A stretch of DNA of 64,000 bases from Xiphydria camelus (Eukaryota > Arthropoda > Insecta > Hymenoptera > Xiphydriidae). Position 1 is the first letter of the stretch; each line of letters starts with the position of its first letter. The notes beneath the pieces are model-generated. The model was not told the origin of the DNA and did no database searches. It saw only the letters and a list, made by a program, of their open reading frames with translations. The stretch covers positions 24,359,309 to 24,423,308 of the forward strand of contig OY783193.1 of assembly GCA_963678675.1 (NCBI GenBank), in the 5' to 3' direction. Of this stretch, positions 1-11,935 are shown one piece after another. Position numbers and translations under genes: made by a program.

Positions 1-769
1 ATGCCTTTTACTTTTTATATATAAATCTTGAACATGGCGATCTTAATTGATTTCAAATCTCTTTTGGAGAGTATTTTACGTATCAATTTTTGTTGGCACT
101 GAATGAACATGCCGCCTTTTTTTTACAGAGAATCTGTTTTTGTGGGGGGATTTCACTACTTTTTGGAATTTATTCATGAGGAGAATACGTACATGTAGAA
201 GAACAGCTTTTTATTACCACAAAATTAAAGTCTCACATTTTATACCGATACGAGCCAATTAATTATAACCACGTTACTTTTGATTTATACTCGTGATATT
301 TTGAAAGGGATTTATAGACTAGAGAGCCCTTATATTTTTCACTTTGCCTTCGTATTTTGGAGAAATAAAACATATACCGCTATCGAATTTACAGGCCATC
401 GGATTTTTCTTATATTTTGATCATCTACAGAAATCCATGAAGACGTTTTAGCTTCAACTCTAAGTATACTCATCCAATGACCATGACGAATTGTTTCATC
501 AAATGTAAAGATACCACTTATGACAGTATACCTATATGTTGTTACATATATTAACTCGAGACGTTGGAATAGTTTTAAGAAATCCTTTTGCATGCACCGC
601 TGAAATTTGGCCCTTACTCGTAAATAAATTTAATTTAATTATTTACACATCATTTACAGCTTCGATGCTGACCTTAGGACTTATTTCAGTCCGAGTAGAA
701 CATTCATTGCAAATATCATCATAAACATGCCAATGGGAATAAAAATCATCTATTAACTGTTGCAGATTA

Positions 770-945
770 AGTATTCCGTTGTGGTGGGGGTCCTTATTGG
801 TCTACTCGCTAAGATGCGTATACGTTTCTTATCGAGTAGACCAATCAGGACCCCCACCGCAACGGAATACTTGATCCTGATTGGTCTCTTCGCTGAGTTG
901 CGTGCACGCAAAGATACGAGTGACTCGAGAAAGGCCCCCCTGATC
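770..945. repeat. Palindromic MITE copy, partial (mirrored at 3893-4068)
   Basis: A fold-back of about 60-bp arms containing 'aagtattccgttg' and 'gaccaatcagga' blocks. The same family, with clear ends, is present at 40294-40474. Here one end is lost. Confidence 0.7.
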
Positions 946-1074
946 TCCCGGTAACTGTCAATTCGGGAGATCGAAGCATCTAACCACGAAATCAAGTGTA
1001 CAAGTGATAAGGAATAATTATTCGGGTTTCTTCGGTGAGTTTCCCCAAGTGTTTAAAGTAGTTACTCCATTATT

Positions 1075-2492
1075 ATAATCCAATTCGATTGTATCCCTTA
1101 TTTTTCTGCCACGACTTTGATTGTTGATAGTGGATGGATCAGCTAATAAATTTGATTTTTATTCACTATCAACTATCGAAGTCGTGGCAGAAAAATAAGG
1201 GATACAATGGAATTGGATTACAGTATTGTAGTAACTACTTTATTATTATTCTTTCTTTATCGATATATTTCCTCTTTCGTATTATACTATCCCACACAAG
1301 TTTGAATTTATATACCGACCTGTCAAACGTAAAGTGTACATGTACCTCACTTTTATTTCATTAAGTATTACTGCAGAACGAGTAGGCTAGAAGATTTTCA
1401 TGAAGACTCACGATTTTCTGACATGTCATCTCGTACAGGTGCAACCGAAGAGGACCTAGCTCGTGTCCTGTCCGTAAAAAGATGACTCGATGGACATCGG
1501 AGAATGTCATGCTTGTCACCGAGCGCCTATTACCCATGGTACATTAATTGCAATATGCGCTTTTCGTTTCAATTATTCCTGCCTTAAATAACTTTCACTT
1601 CTTTCAAAGTATTTACCTTGTACAAACTGTTCATCGTAGGGACAGCGATCAATGATTGTGACTAATCGTATACAAATTATTCCTGCGATGATATTCCAGT
1701 TGCAAAGCATACACTAGCAAGTCAGCTTACAGCATCCGATGTTTAGTATCAACTTTACCTCTTTTGGAACACCCATCACCCGAGCATAATCACGATTACG
1801 TTAACGTTAATTGCAGAATAGACCGTGAGCTCGGGCACATTATCGCAGTAGTAGTTCGGTACACCGAATTGCCTTTTAGTTTTAATAGACGAACTTGTAT
1901 ACGACGAGTCGCTATTATCGATCGCTGCCTCCTACCACGAACAGTTCATAAAATGTTATTAGATTGAAAGAAGTAAACGTTATTTAACGCTGGAATAGTT
2001 GAAACGAGAAGCGCGTATTGCAATTAATGTACCGTGGGTAATAGGCGCTCGGTGACAAGTCTGACATTCTCCAATGTCCATCGAGTCATCTTTTTACGGA
2101 CAGGACACGTGCTAGATCCTCTTCTGTTGCACCTGTACGAGATGACATGTCAGAAAATCATGAGTCTTCATGAAAATCTTCTAACATACTCGTTCTGCAG
2201 CAATACTTAATGAAATAAAAGTGAGGTACATGTACACTTCACGTTTGACAGGTCGGTATATAAATTCGAACTTGGGATAGTATAATACGAAAGAGGAAAT
2301 ATATCGATAAAGAAAAAATAATAATAAAGTAGTTACTACATTACTGTAATCCAATTCCATTGTATCCCTTATTTTTCTGCCACGACTTTGATTGTTGATA
2401 GTGAATAAAAATCAAATTTATTAGCTGACCGATCCACTATCAACAATCAAAGTCGTAGCAGAAAAATAAGGGATACAATGGAATTGGATTAC
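1075..2492. repeat. Older inner palindrome within the left arm
   Basis: Sequence near 1080-1560 returns inverted at about 2000-2487 (paired positions sum to about 3567, centre about 1783). These arms are clearly diverged, with small indels, whereas the outer palindrome is nearly identical, so the inner symmetry is older. The arms carry a hairpin (1080-1210) and a segment with a 'gacctgtcaaacg' block that recurs near 11600 and 19210, linking the unit to the mariner-like relics there. Confidence 0.8.
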
Positions 2493-3763
2493 AGTAATGT
2501 AGTAACTACTTTATTATTATTTTTTCTTTATCGATATATTTCCTCTTTCGTATTATACTATCCCAAGTTCGAATTTATATACCGACCTGTCAAACGTGAA
2601 GTGTACATGTACCTCACTTTTATTTCATTAAGTATTGCTGCAGAACGAGTATGTTAGAAGATTTTCATGAAGACTCATGATTTTCTGACATGTCATCTCG
2701 TACAGGTGCAACAGAAGAGGATCTAGCACGTGTCCTGTCCGTAAAAAGATGACTCGATGGACATTGGAGAATGTCAGACTTGTCACCGAGCGCCTATTAC
2801 CCACGGTACATTAATTGCAATACGCGCTTCTCGTTTCAACTATTCCAGCGTTAAATAACGTTTACTTCTTTCAATCTAATAACATTTTATGAACTGTTCG
2901 TGGTAGGAGGCAGCGATCGATAATAGCGACTCGTCGTATACAAGTTCGTCTATTAAAACTAAAAGGCAATTCGGTGTACCGAACTACTACTGCGATAATG
3001 TGCCCGAGCTCACGGTCTATTCTGCAATTAACGTTAACGTAATCGTGATTATGCTCGGGTGATGGGTGTTCCAAAAGAGGTAAAGTTGATACTAAACATC
3101 GGATGCTGTAAGCTGACTTGCTAGTGTATGCTTTGCAACTGGAATATCATCGCAGGAATAATTTGTATACGATTAGTCACAATCATTGATCGCTGTCCCT
3201 ACGATGAACAGTTTGTACAAGGTAAATACTTTGAAAGAAGTGAAAGTTATTTAAGGCAGGAATAATTGAAACGAAAAGCGCATATTGCAATTAATGTACC
3301 ATGGGTAATAGGCGCTCGGTGACAAGCATGACATTCTCCGATGTCCATCGAGTCATCTTTTTACGGACAGGACACGAGCTAGGTCCTCTTCGGTTGCACC
3401 TGTACGAGATGACATGTCAGAAAATCGTGAGTCTTCATGAAAATCTTCTAGCCTACTCGTTCTGCAGTAATACTTAATGAAATAAAAGTGAGGTACATGT
3501 ACACTTTACGTTTGACAGGTCGGTATATAAATTCAAACTTGTGTGGGATAGTATAATACGAAAGAGGAAATATATCGATAAAGAAAGAATAATAATAAAG
3601 TAGTTACTACAATACTGTAATCCAATTCCATTGTATCCCTTATTTTTCTGCCACGACTTCGATAGTTGATAGTGAATAAAAATCAAATTTATTAGCTGAT
3701 CCATCCACTATCAACAATCAAAGTCGTGGCAGAAAAATAAGGGATACAATCGAATTGGATTAT
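2346..3763. repeat. Mirror copy of the inner palindrome
   Basis: Right-arm counterpart of the 1075-2492 palindrome, centred near 3054. The two inner palindromes overlap at the centre of the large inverted repeat (2346-2492), which is itself a hairpin of the same family. Confidence 0.8.
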
Positions 3764-4710
3764 AATAATGGAGTAACTACTTTAAACACTTGGGGAAACT
3801 CACCGAAGAAACCCGAATAATTATTCCTTATCACTTGTACACTTGATTTCGTGGTTAGATGCTTCGATCTCCCGAATTGACAGTTACCGGGAGATCAGGG
3901 GGGCCTTTCTCGAGTCACTCGTATCTTTGCGTGCACGCAACTCAGCGAAGAGACCAATCAGGATCAAGTATTCCGTTGCGGTGGGGGTCCTGATTGGTCT
4001 ACTCGATAAGAAACGTATACGCATCTTAGCGAGTAGACCAATAAGGACCCCCACCACAACGGAATACTTAATCTGCAACAGTTAATAGATGATTTTTATT
4101 CCCATTGGCATGTTTATGATGATATTTGCAATGAATGTTCTACTCGGACTGAAATAAGTCCTAAGGTCAGCATCGAAGCTGTAAATGATGTGTAAATAAT
4201 TAAATTAAATTTATTTTCGAGTAAGGGCGAAATTTCAGCGGTGCATGCAAAAGGATTTCTTAAAACTATTCCAACGTCTCGAGTTAATATATGTAACAAC
4301 ATATAGGTATACTGTCATAAGTGGTATCTTTACATTTGATGAAACAATTCGTCATGGTCATTGGATGAGTATACTTAGAGTTGAAGCTAAAACGTCTTCA
4401 TGGATTTCTGTAGATGATCAAAATATAAGAAAAATCCGATGGCCTGTAAATTCGATAGCGGTATATGTTTTATTTCTCCAAAATACTAAGGCAAAGTGAA
4501 AAATATAAGGGCTCTCTAGTCTATAAATCCCTTTCAAAATATCACGAGTATAAATCAAAAGTAACGTGGTTATAATTAATTGGCTCGTATCGGTATAAAA
4601 TGTGAGACTTTAATTTTGTGGTAATAAAAAGCTGTTCTTCTACATGTACGTATTCTCCTCATGAATAAATTCCAAAAAGTAGTGAAATCCCCCCACAAAA
4701 ACAGATTCTC

Positions 4711-5461
4711 TGTAAAAAAAAGGCGGCATGTTCATTCAGTGCCAACAAAAATTGATACGTAAAATACTCTCCAAAAGAGATTTGAAATCAATTAAGATCG
4801 CCATGTTCAAGATTTATATATAAAAAGTAAAAGGCATCATTTGAAAGGAAAATTATTGTACATCAAGTTACTAAAAAATTCGACTAAAAAATTTATTAAA
4901 AAATTTTAATAAAAAAGAACTTGCCGCGTTTTTTTCCTTCAAAATAAAAAATTCAGACAGAATTTTGTTTCAGATCATTGACAGGCATTTGACAGAATTG
5001 AACATTGTACATTTGAACAGACTCGATGTTATGCACTTATGATTTTAAATAAATTCATACACTCTTATATGATACCACCAGTATACCGAATGTCGCGCGG
5101 GAAACCGATCAGGCAACCTGAATCCCTCAGGGGGCCTTCTGAATTTCTCTGAATTTGACTTCGGCAGTGCAATTTATGAATCACTCTAGCACCGTCCAAG
5201 CACTGCCAATTATTCGGTATAGTGGACAAAATATAAAAACTTAAACGCGGCAAGTTCTTTTTTATTAAAATTTTTTTATACATTTTTTAGTCGAATTTTT
5301 TAGTAACTTGATTTACAATAATTTTCCTTTCAAATGATGCCTTTTACTTTTTATACATAAATCTTGAACATGGCGATCTTAATTGATTTCAAATCTTTTT
5401 TGGAGAGTATTTTACGTATCAATTTTTGTTGGCACTGAATGAACATGCCGCCTTTTTTACA
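4711..5461. mobile_element. Fold-back element with long TIRs, copy 1
   Basis: Ends read TGTAAAAAAAAGGCGGC and its complement. Inverted arms of about 215 bp (4711-4925 and 5245-5461; paired positions sum to 10174) enclose about 320 bp without a recognisable gene. The window itself starts inside another copy whose right end lies near 127, and a third copy is at 41518-42069. No transposase is visible, so it is non-autonomous. I saw no clear target duplication. Confidence 0.75.
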
Positions 5462-6742
5462 GATATAATATTACTGAACTTAAACCATTAAAAAAAAAAC
5501 TTAAAAATTTAAAACATTTAAAAAAATTTTTTATTTGAAAAAATTTAATAAAAAAATGAAACTAAAACGTTGCGCAAAGATCCTCGGCGTGTCTGTGTTG
5601 AAATAACATGCATAGTGCCGTTTTTGTTACAGGTAAATATAACACCAAATTCCGGGTGAATATAACACTCGGTTTTTTCTGTGATATGATTCTATTACTC
5701 AAAGACAAATTAATTTGCCACTCAGAAACTTTGGGCTTATAGGAAAAAATCTCAACTTTCTTTTAAAATTATTTAAAAAAAAAGATTATCCAAATTTAAA
5801 AAAAATCAAATTTATTTTTGATTTTCAAAAATAAGGGTCAAATTTTTAATTTTTAAAAAAATTGTTATGGCCACCAGAAAGTTTGTGCAAAAATCTGTGA
5901 AAAACATTTCTAGTCAAATTTTGTTTAAGGCAATAGGAAAAAAGTTACAGATGTTTAAATGTAAGGCTTTGCTTAAATAACCCAAAAATTGTACCCCCTC
6001 CACTTTGATAAATAATTATCAAAATGAAATAATTTTTGGGGTGAGAAGTATTATCTAATAGGACTACAATTGGGCTAATTTTTAGCCCGATCGGACAACT
6101 TTCATTTTCGAGGTGGGTACACTTCAGAAATTATGCCCCATGGGCAAATATATTTGTCCTTCCATCGAAAGTGAGGTTAAAGCTGTCAGATGGCAATTAA
6201 ACTTATCTGATGGCAATTCTTCTGAGATACTGCCGTCTCCTTTCCTGCTCTTTATGCACAGGCAACCAGAGAAACATAGCACTGCATCCGTTCACTTATC
6301 TCAATTATTCGAAAACAAATACAAAGGATTCTTAAACTATACGGAGCGTCTGTCACATTCACCACTATTGAGATTCATAACTCCGAATACACTGAATTTT
6401 TACTTTTTATTAACAAGCGCGTCCGAGGATCGAAATAAACGCGAGGGAAATCGTTTCGCGAATGGAAATATTTTATTGATTAACTTTGAAAACCATGACT
6501 AAACATTCAATGAATATATTCTCTCACACACTCTCACATACATTTGATGGCGTATACGTGGGGCCGCATCTGTGTACACATTTCCGATCATGGCCGACTA
6601 TCGCCGAAGATAGGCGGAAATTGTGTGAGATTTTGACATATATATATTGTCCGAGAAATCGGATTTTCGACTTTTAAGCGCGAGGGGCGTGGCTTCGCGT
6701 TGCTAAGGGCGAATCTCTGTTAATATGTAATTTATAACATTT
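5462..6742. other. AT-rich intergenic stretch with one dispersed repeat
   Basis: No reading frame here resembles a known protein. Positions 5974-6137 match 10597-10757 closely (dispersed repeat, including the block 'ttgtaccccctccac'). The remainder is A/T runs. The open frame at 6113-6502 begins inside the repeat and looks like chance. Confidence 0.5.
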
Positions 6743-6975
6743 GAGGGGGTCAGTGGAAAAGTGGTACAAGTTACAATTTTGATTATTTCAGTTAACTGAA
6801 AAATTCCATAGTTAAAATAAATATCTGTTTAAAAAAAAAAAGTATAAGTGGCAACCATACCATTATATACTTATACCATTTTTTTCGAAACATATATTTA
6901 CTTTAACTATGCATTTTTGCAGTTAACCCAAATAATCCAAATTGTGACTTGTACCACTTTTCCACTGACCCCCTC
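6743..6975. mobile_element. 233-bp MITE with 29-bp perfect TIRs
   Basis: Starts GAGGGGGTCAGTGG and ends with its exact complement; the first 29 bp match perfectly. It is flanked by ATTT at 6739-6742 and 6976-6979, a 4-bp target duplication. The interior is largely palindromic (GTTAACTG near both ends). There is no coding capacity. Superfamily is not certain; a 4-bp duplication excludes mariner (TA) and typical hAT (8 bp). Confidence 0.85.
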
Positions 6976-7223
6976 ATTTATTCTGGTCTCTATCAATAGA
7001 GAATAGTCGATTTATGTGGTGTAACTAAGCATAGTTTTGGTTATAACCATATATTTATTGTAAAAATTCGATGTAAAAATTGAGGGGTGAAGAGGGCAGA
7101 CATTTCTCCTGTAAAGATACACGGGTACCCGCGGCGACAGCGCTGTCGGCGTCGTTCTGACGAACTACTTGAATGAACATGCCGCGAGACACTGCCGTGT
7201 CTCTTGATGTAAGTTAAGTATTA

Positions 7224-9064
7224 TTATACATTATGTGCCTTTCTGCTCGATTTTTTTGCGATAGTTTGAACAGTGGCTTTCATTGCAGGCCTCTTTTGCG
7301 GTTTCTGTTTTTTACCATTTGAGAAAATGTCATATTTCTCAGAGGACGAAAACTTCTTGAGTTGAAGTTTTCCATCTTGAGTGGGAATGAAAGCGTGGTA
7401 CTGTAATGTACCTGATATCGTAACAGCTTTTTTAAATCTGGCTTTCAGAAACTCGGTGGCTAAGGCATGAGTTTCTTTGCTGCTGAAAAATATTTCGGTT
7501 TCCTTACAGTTACACTTTGCCCACTGAAACAAAGCATAGGGAGTGAGTATGTGATGTTCCGGAGAACTCTGTAAGCTTGAACGTGCTGCTTGTCTCTTTA
7601 TATTCGCTCCTATACCGTCACATGCACCCTTACCATGAGATGTACCATGGAAGTGCCATTCCGCTTGGATACCAAAATCTTCTGCATGAGCTTGGAGGTT
7701 AGCAAAGCTACTCTTATTTTTTAAATGTTGCCCTGCACCGCCAGTGAAATAGTAGATTTTATTTGGTGTAAAATGAGTTTTCAAGTAATCTACTATTATC
7801 TTCTGATACTCGTGAACAGCCACCGTGCCATGAGCTAAGTTATCAGATATGATTGCGATACTGACATGTTTGAGCTCTCCATCTTTTTTATAATAAATCA
7901 CCACAGTGAATATTGTAGCTTGATCGTTATTCCAATGGAATGACTGCGCTGCATTCTGAACTATGAAGGCGTAATTTTCAGCGAAATCGAAGCAAATCAA
8001 AAACTCCCCAGACAATACATTTTCCTTCAGGTTCTTGAAAAAAGATGATTGCTCCTTTGAAATAAAGTGATGAGTTTTTAATTTCAACAACCTTTCACAG
8101 AAGTCATCTAGGAATTCATCAGTATCCATTACCAGAGTCTTTAGAGTACATCTGTCGGTCTGTAACCAAATTTCAAATCTCACTTCATTAACACAATATT
8201 CATCAAAAGCTTTTGTGATGCTATCTTTCAAGTTTTTAGTACCTGGACAGTTTTCACACTCTCCTAAATGACAGGAACTTGCAGAGTTAGGACATACAAT
8301 AGCATCCAGACAGTCGTCATAATTTGTGAGCACCATGTGACTATTCTCTGTTAAATGTTGAATATTTATTTCATTCAACATTAACTTGACATTTTCATGA
8401 TGCACGCAAACGCATACATTATAGGTGCCATTGCTTCCTGCTAGAACACAATGACGAGGTCTAAGTTTTGTGAATTTCGAAATACTGATCTTCAGGCCTA
8501 CATGTTTTGATGTAAATTCAGCATATAACTCGTTGAGATTACACAGTAGTAACCTTTTCTGAACATGTGAACGAGTTCCATCCTCATTCTTGATCGACAC
8601 AAAGTCTTTCATTCCTGGCATCATTCGACTTATGTCATCGCGTTCATAAAAGTTTTTCACTAGAGTTTCAGTTTCAGGAGTCAATGCTCTTCCTCTTTTT
8701 GGATTCGGAAGCGTTAAAATTCCATGCTCTGAAACTGATGTTTTCACATTTCTTGCTTTTCGTTCTGATATGTTGAACAGCTTCATCACAGTTTTTTTCG
8801 TCCCCAAGATTTTGGCGCAAGCGAGAGAAGTTGAAATTGTTCTTGAAGATCTTTAGATGCATTGAAATTTTCGATGATTTGATCAAGTACTTCAACACCA
8901 GCTTTATGATATTCGTTATCACATTGAACCTGCTTGGTCTCTAAGACATCTAAATATTTTTCGCTGTCATATAGCTGATCCTCATCATCGTCAGAAATCA
9001 ATTCATGATCTTCAGTATCTACGTTATCTCTACCAGAGGGCCCAGCAATATCAGCACAGTTCAA
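7224..9064 (-). pseudogene. Transposase-like protein, unclassified family, one frameshift
   Basis: Two minus-strand frames, 9064-8786 (acidic N-terminal 80 residues, rich in D/E) and 8807-7224 (527 residues), are joined across a short A run near 8796, so a one-base indel separates them. The long part has a helix-rich basic start, a Cys cluster (CPNSASSCHLGECENCPG, residues 172-189), DFAEN (273-277), and HGTSHGKGACDG (387-398). From memory these belong to a large transposon-encoded family scattered in arthropod genomes with an RNase H-like arrangement. The family usually shows an acidic residue in 'FSDGAG', where this copy has FTGGAG (residues 354-359). I cannot assign the superfamily. No terminal repeats were found around it. 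Confidence 0.55.
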
Positions 9065-9286
9065 GGATGGTATTTTTGCTGAGGTGTTGAGTTATTGTCT
9101 ACATGAACTGTAAATTTTTGCTCTTGCTGGTAGTGTAGGGAATTTCAAACGCAAGTCGTGGGAAACACGACGGAGTGTAAGATTAGTTGTTTTATGTCTT
9201 GCCTTTTGAAAAGGATTAATACATCTATCCCCCCCTTCCAAATTTTATTCATATTTTTAGAGGACATCGTAAAAAAAGTACTTTTT

Positions 9287-10596
9287 GAAGTGAAACTTCT
9301 ATAGACGCCTTGGGCGTGAATCGGTTTTGCCGGAGTCAGGTATGTGACAAAAATCCGACACCATGAGTCATCACTGTGCCTCATGGGTCGAGCGTTTGGA
9401 GAGGGAAGGGAGGAATGTAGGATCGGTAACATCGCGATTACCATTACCGGCGGACGTTAGCCTAGTAAGTTAGGTGACCTCACTGGCCCCCCGAATAAAT
9501 TTGGCGCTTGCGTATACAGCTGACTGGGGACCAGTACGGCGTCTTCATTCGTGTGCGTGCTGTAAGTGATATTCATTTGTTTTGTGTTTTGTGCTATTTT
9601 TGAGTGACATTTAATTGAATTAATTTATAATGACGAAATCAAATGCGCAGAAATGTAAGGAATATCGTGAGAGACAAAGTAAAAAGGATGCAAGTAGTGT
9701 AAAAAAAGTGAAAAAGTCTGGGGCCCAACGCATGAAGGAGAGTAGGTTACGAAAACAACTGAGAACTACAGTGAATCTCAAATTTCCGATGATCAGTTAT
9801 TAACTAGTGAACCTGAAAATCAAAATGTGCAAAATGAAAATGACATTTTAGCTCCTAACTATTCATCTTAGGTTCAACCCGCTTTTGTTGACAATGATAT
9901 CCACGACGAGCCAGGACCATCCAATTTACGACGCAATGAACCAGGACCACGTGAACATAATTTATGTCAGAACTTGCCATACAGTCATTATAACCGAAAT
10001 AAAATCGCTCATAAGGAATTCAATAGAAAGTTTATAAATAATTGTTTCGGTCATACGTGCTCTATTTGTGATGGGTTATGGTTTCAAGACGATTTAAAAA
10101 TTTCCGTTCGTGAACAAGAGGATATTTTGAACGTAATTCTCCCTCGGATTGATGGGGAAATCATTCAAATCTGCTACACCTGTCGTCAAACACTCAAAAA
10201 GAATACTATCCCTGCACAACGGCCACTTACAACGGTTTCAAATATCCACCGATACCCGACCATTTACCTCCACTAGATATGGTATCAGAGCGACTTATAT
10301 TTCCACGAATCCCCTTTATGCAGATTCGTCGATTGAGACATGTAACATAATCAATATGGAATTTACGGACAGGTCATTAACGTACCAGTATCTGTGGACA
10401 CAATGGTTTATCAACTACCGCGAGGCGTTTGTACATCAAAAACTACATAAGATGTCGCTAATTGATTCTGGAGGATTACCGTATGAAATCACATTGTGTA
10501 AAGAGTACACACAACAAATATATAAAACTTCGTTGGTAACCTCAAAAAAAACAAAAACGTGTACAGGGTACACGCAACAGAAGTGAAACTTCATGC
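9287..10596 (+). mobile_element. Helitron-like element, copy 1
   Basis: Begins with the palindrome GAAGTGAAACTTC followed by a hairpin (GACGCC ttg GGCGTG-type) and ends with a hairpin (GTGTAC agg GTACAC) followed by GAAGTGAAACTTC at 10580-10592. Sister copy at 16781-18089; similarity starts and stops at these motifs, which defines the ends. A leader of about 340 bp precedes ATG 9630. The encoded fragment is described separately. There is no helicase domain, so this copy is non-autonomous. Confidence 0.65.
9630..10430 (+). pseudogene. N-terminal fragment of a Helitron replication protein
   Basis: ATG 9630 opens a basic start (KCKEYRERQSKK) typical of Helitron ORF N-termini. After frameshifts, 9974-10230 encodes FGHTCSICDGLWFQDD and ICYTCRQTLKKN, a Cys-rich block resembling the DUF6570 region that precedes the Rep domain in many animal Helitron proteins. 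A following frame (10230-10330) continues with PHLPPL-type and 'IPFMQIRR' sequence in a third frame. Several stops and shifts separate the pieces and no Rep (HUH) or helicase motif follows. The assignment to DUF6570 is from memory of the family. Confidence 0.55.
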
Positions 10597-10757
10597 ACTC
10601 AAAAATTGTACCCCCTCCACTTTTGTAAATAATTATCAACATGAATTAATTTTTGGTGTGAGAAGTACTATCTAATAGGACTACAATTGGGCCAATTTTT
10701 AGCCCGATCGGACAACTTTCATTTTCGAGGTGGGTACACTTCAGAAATTTGCCCCAA
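10597..10757 (+). repeat. Dispersed repeat, second copy of 5974-6137
   Basis: Direct-orientation match to 5974-6137 with a few substitutions, beginning immediately after the Helitron-like 3' end. No coding content. Confidence 0.8.
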
Positions 10758-10799
10758 GATATATCTTTGTAGTAATTCTATTTTTTGTTTTCAGCATCA

Positions 10800-11653
10800 T
10801 GTTTCTTCTCTGTCAAAGCCGTGGCAGAAGAATAGGAGATGCAATGGAATTGGATCACACAATAATCAAGTAATTACTTTATCATTATTTTTTCTCTATT
10901 GAAATATTTCTTCCTTCGTACTATATTTTAAATAGTGAAATGCTGGATATAATTTTGTTATTTATAATTTGTTACAGAAATAAAAATGCTGCTATTCAAT
11001 TCCATCCAGAAGGGCTCTAAATCATATACGAACCCGAAGGGGTTTCTTTCGAACGAGGGATCGTCCACTTGTTGTTCCAAGAACCTGCATTAGTTCATTC
11101 GGCGGGTTGGATCAGCTGCTTCGAGTGCATAGACGTACGTCACTTTAAATGAATGAAAATGTTCATCCTTCCATATCCTCCTAACCGTGGATTTGCTGAT
11201 TCTAACCTCTGTTGCCATAGTTATTCCTTATTCTTACAAGCACATCATCGATATTATGCTGCACCTGTATTCTTCTGGGACTTCCTAAAATAATTATAAA
11301 AACCCCATATAACTCAGCCCTGACCAGTACAATCTTATCGAGCTGTACCTTATCGAGATCTTTCGACGTACTTATTCCGAAACGTTTCTATGATGTTTTG
11401 CAACATTCGTGAATTTATCGAGAAATATATATTTCTAACATGTGCGGTAGTGTCCACGAATATTGTAAAATACCGCAGGAATGTTACACAAAAGTTACTT
11501 GCAAGATCGTGCTTCGTGGGGTGTAAATGATGATATTTTGTAATTTCCATCGTTACATCAGAGGCGAAGAAGAGATGAAATAGAAGTGAGGTACATGTAC
11601 ACTTCACGTTTGACAGGTCGGTATAGAAATTGAAACTTGTGATAGTATAATAG
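10800..11653 (-). mobile_element. Mariner-like relic, left part (continues at 16736)
   Basis: Closely related to 18540-19245. Minus-strand reading gives broken pieces of the same helix-turn-helix segment found intact at 18640-18930. The relic is split by the gypsy element at 11654-16735: its sequence 'gatagtataata' resumes at 16736 as 'ataggaaagaggaaat', and an uninterrupted paralogue of this junction is visible near 2276-2305. Confidence 0.65.
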
Positions 11654-11922
11654 TGTAGGATGGGACAGGTGAACAGAGACACAAGATTGATGTGGAACGT
11701 ATCTATTTTGATCGCATGAAAACTCGCGTCGTCACAGCTTTGGCGGACACCTCCGCGTCGATCTCATGCCTCGCGTCGACTCTCTCGATCACTCCCACTA
11801 CCGCGCCTACCTCGCCACGACTCGTGCGCTGTTGCCGATTTCCGTCGCTGCTCTCCCGCGCTCTCTCGTCCGCATCCCGCGCGCGCTCGCCCGGCAACGC
11901 GCCAACGATCTCGGGCCATACA
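11654..11922 (-). repeat. 3' LTR of the gypsy element
   Basis: 269 bp, TG...CA ended, matching 16466-16735. The poly-purine tract lies just outside it (12 C on the plus strand, 11924-11935). Confidence 0.9.
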
Positions 11923-11935
11923 TCCCCCCCCCCCC

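Larger units (their letters stand above)
1..4837. repeat. Giant near-perfect inverted repeat, 2.4-kb arms
   Basis: Bases 1-2418 are mirrored by 2420-4837: paired positions always sum to 4838, checked at the window edge, at 339/4499, 753/4085, 1134/3704 and 1764/3074. Only scattered substitutions separate the arms, for example around 608-630 versus 4208-4230. There is almost no spacer. The left arm runs into the window start, so the full size is unknown. The arms contain palindromic MITE-like sequence and no recognisable gene; the short mirrored reading frames are by-products of the symmetry. Such a structure can be a real recent palindrome or a long-read or assembly fold-back artefact. Confidence 0.9.

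Noticed and set aside
6113..6502. 129-codon open frame as a gene
   Set aside because: Begins within a dispersed repeat, with no recognisable motif and no second copy retaining the frame.
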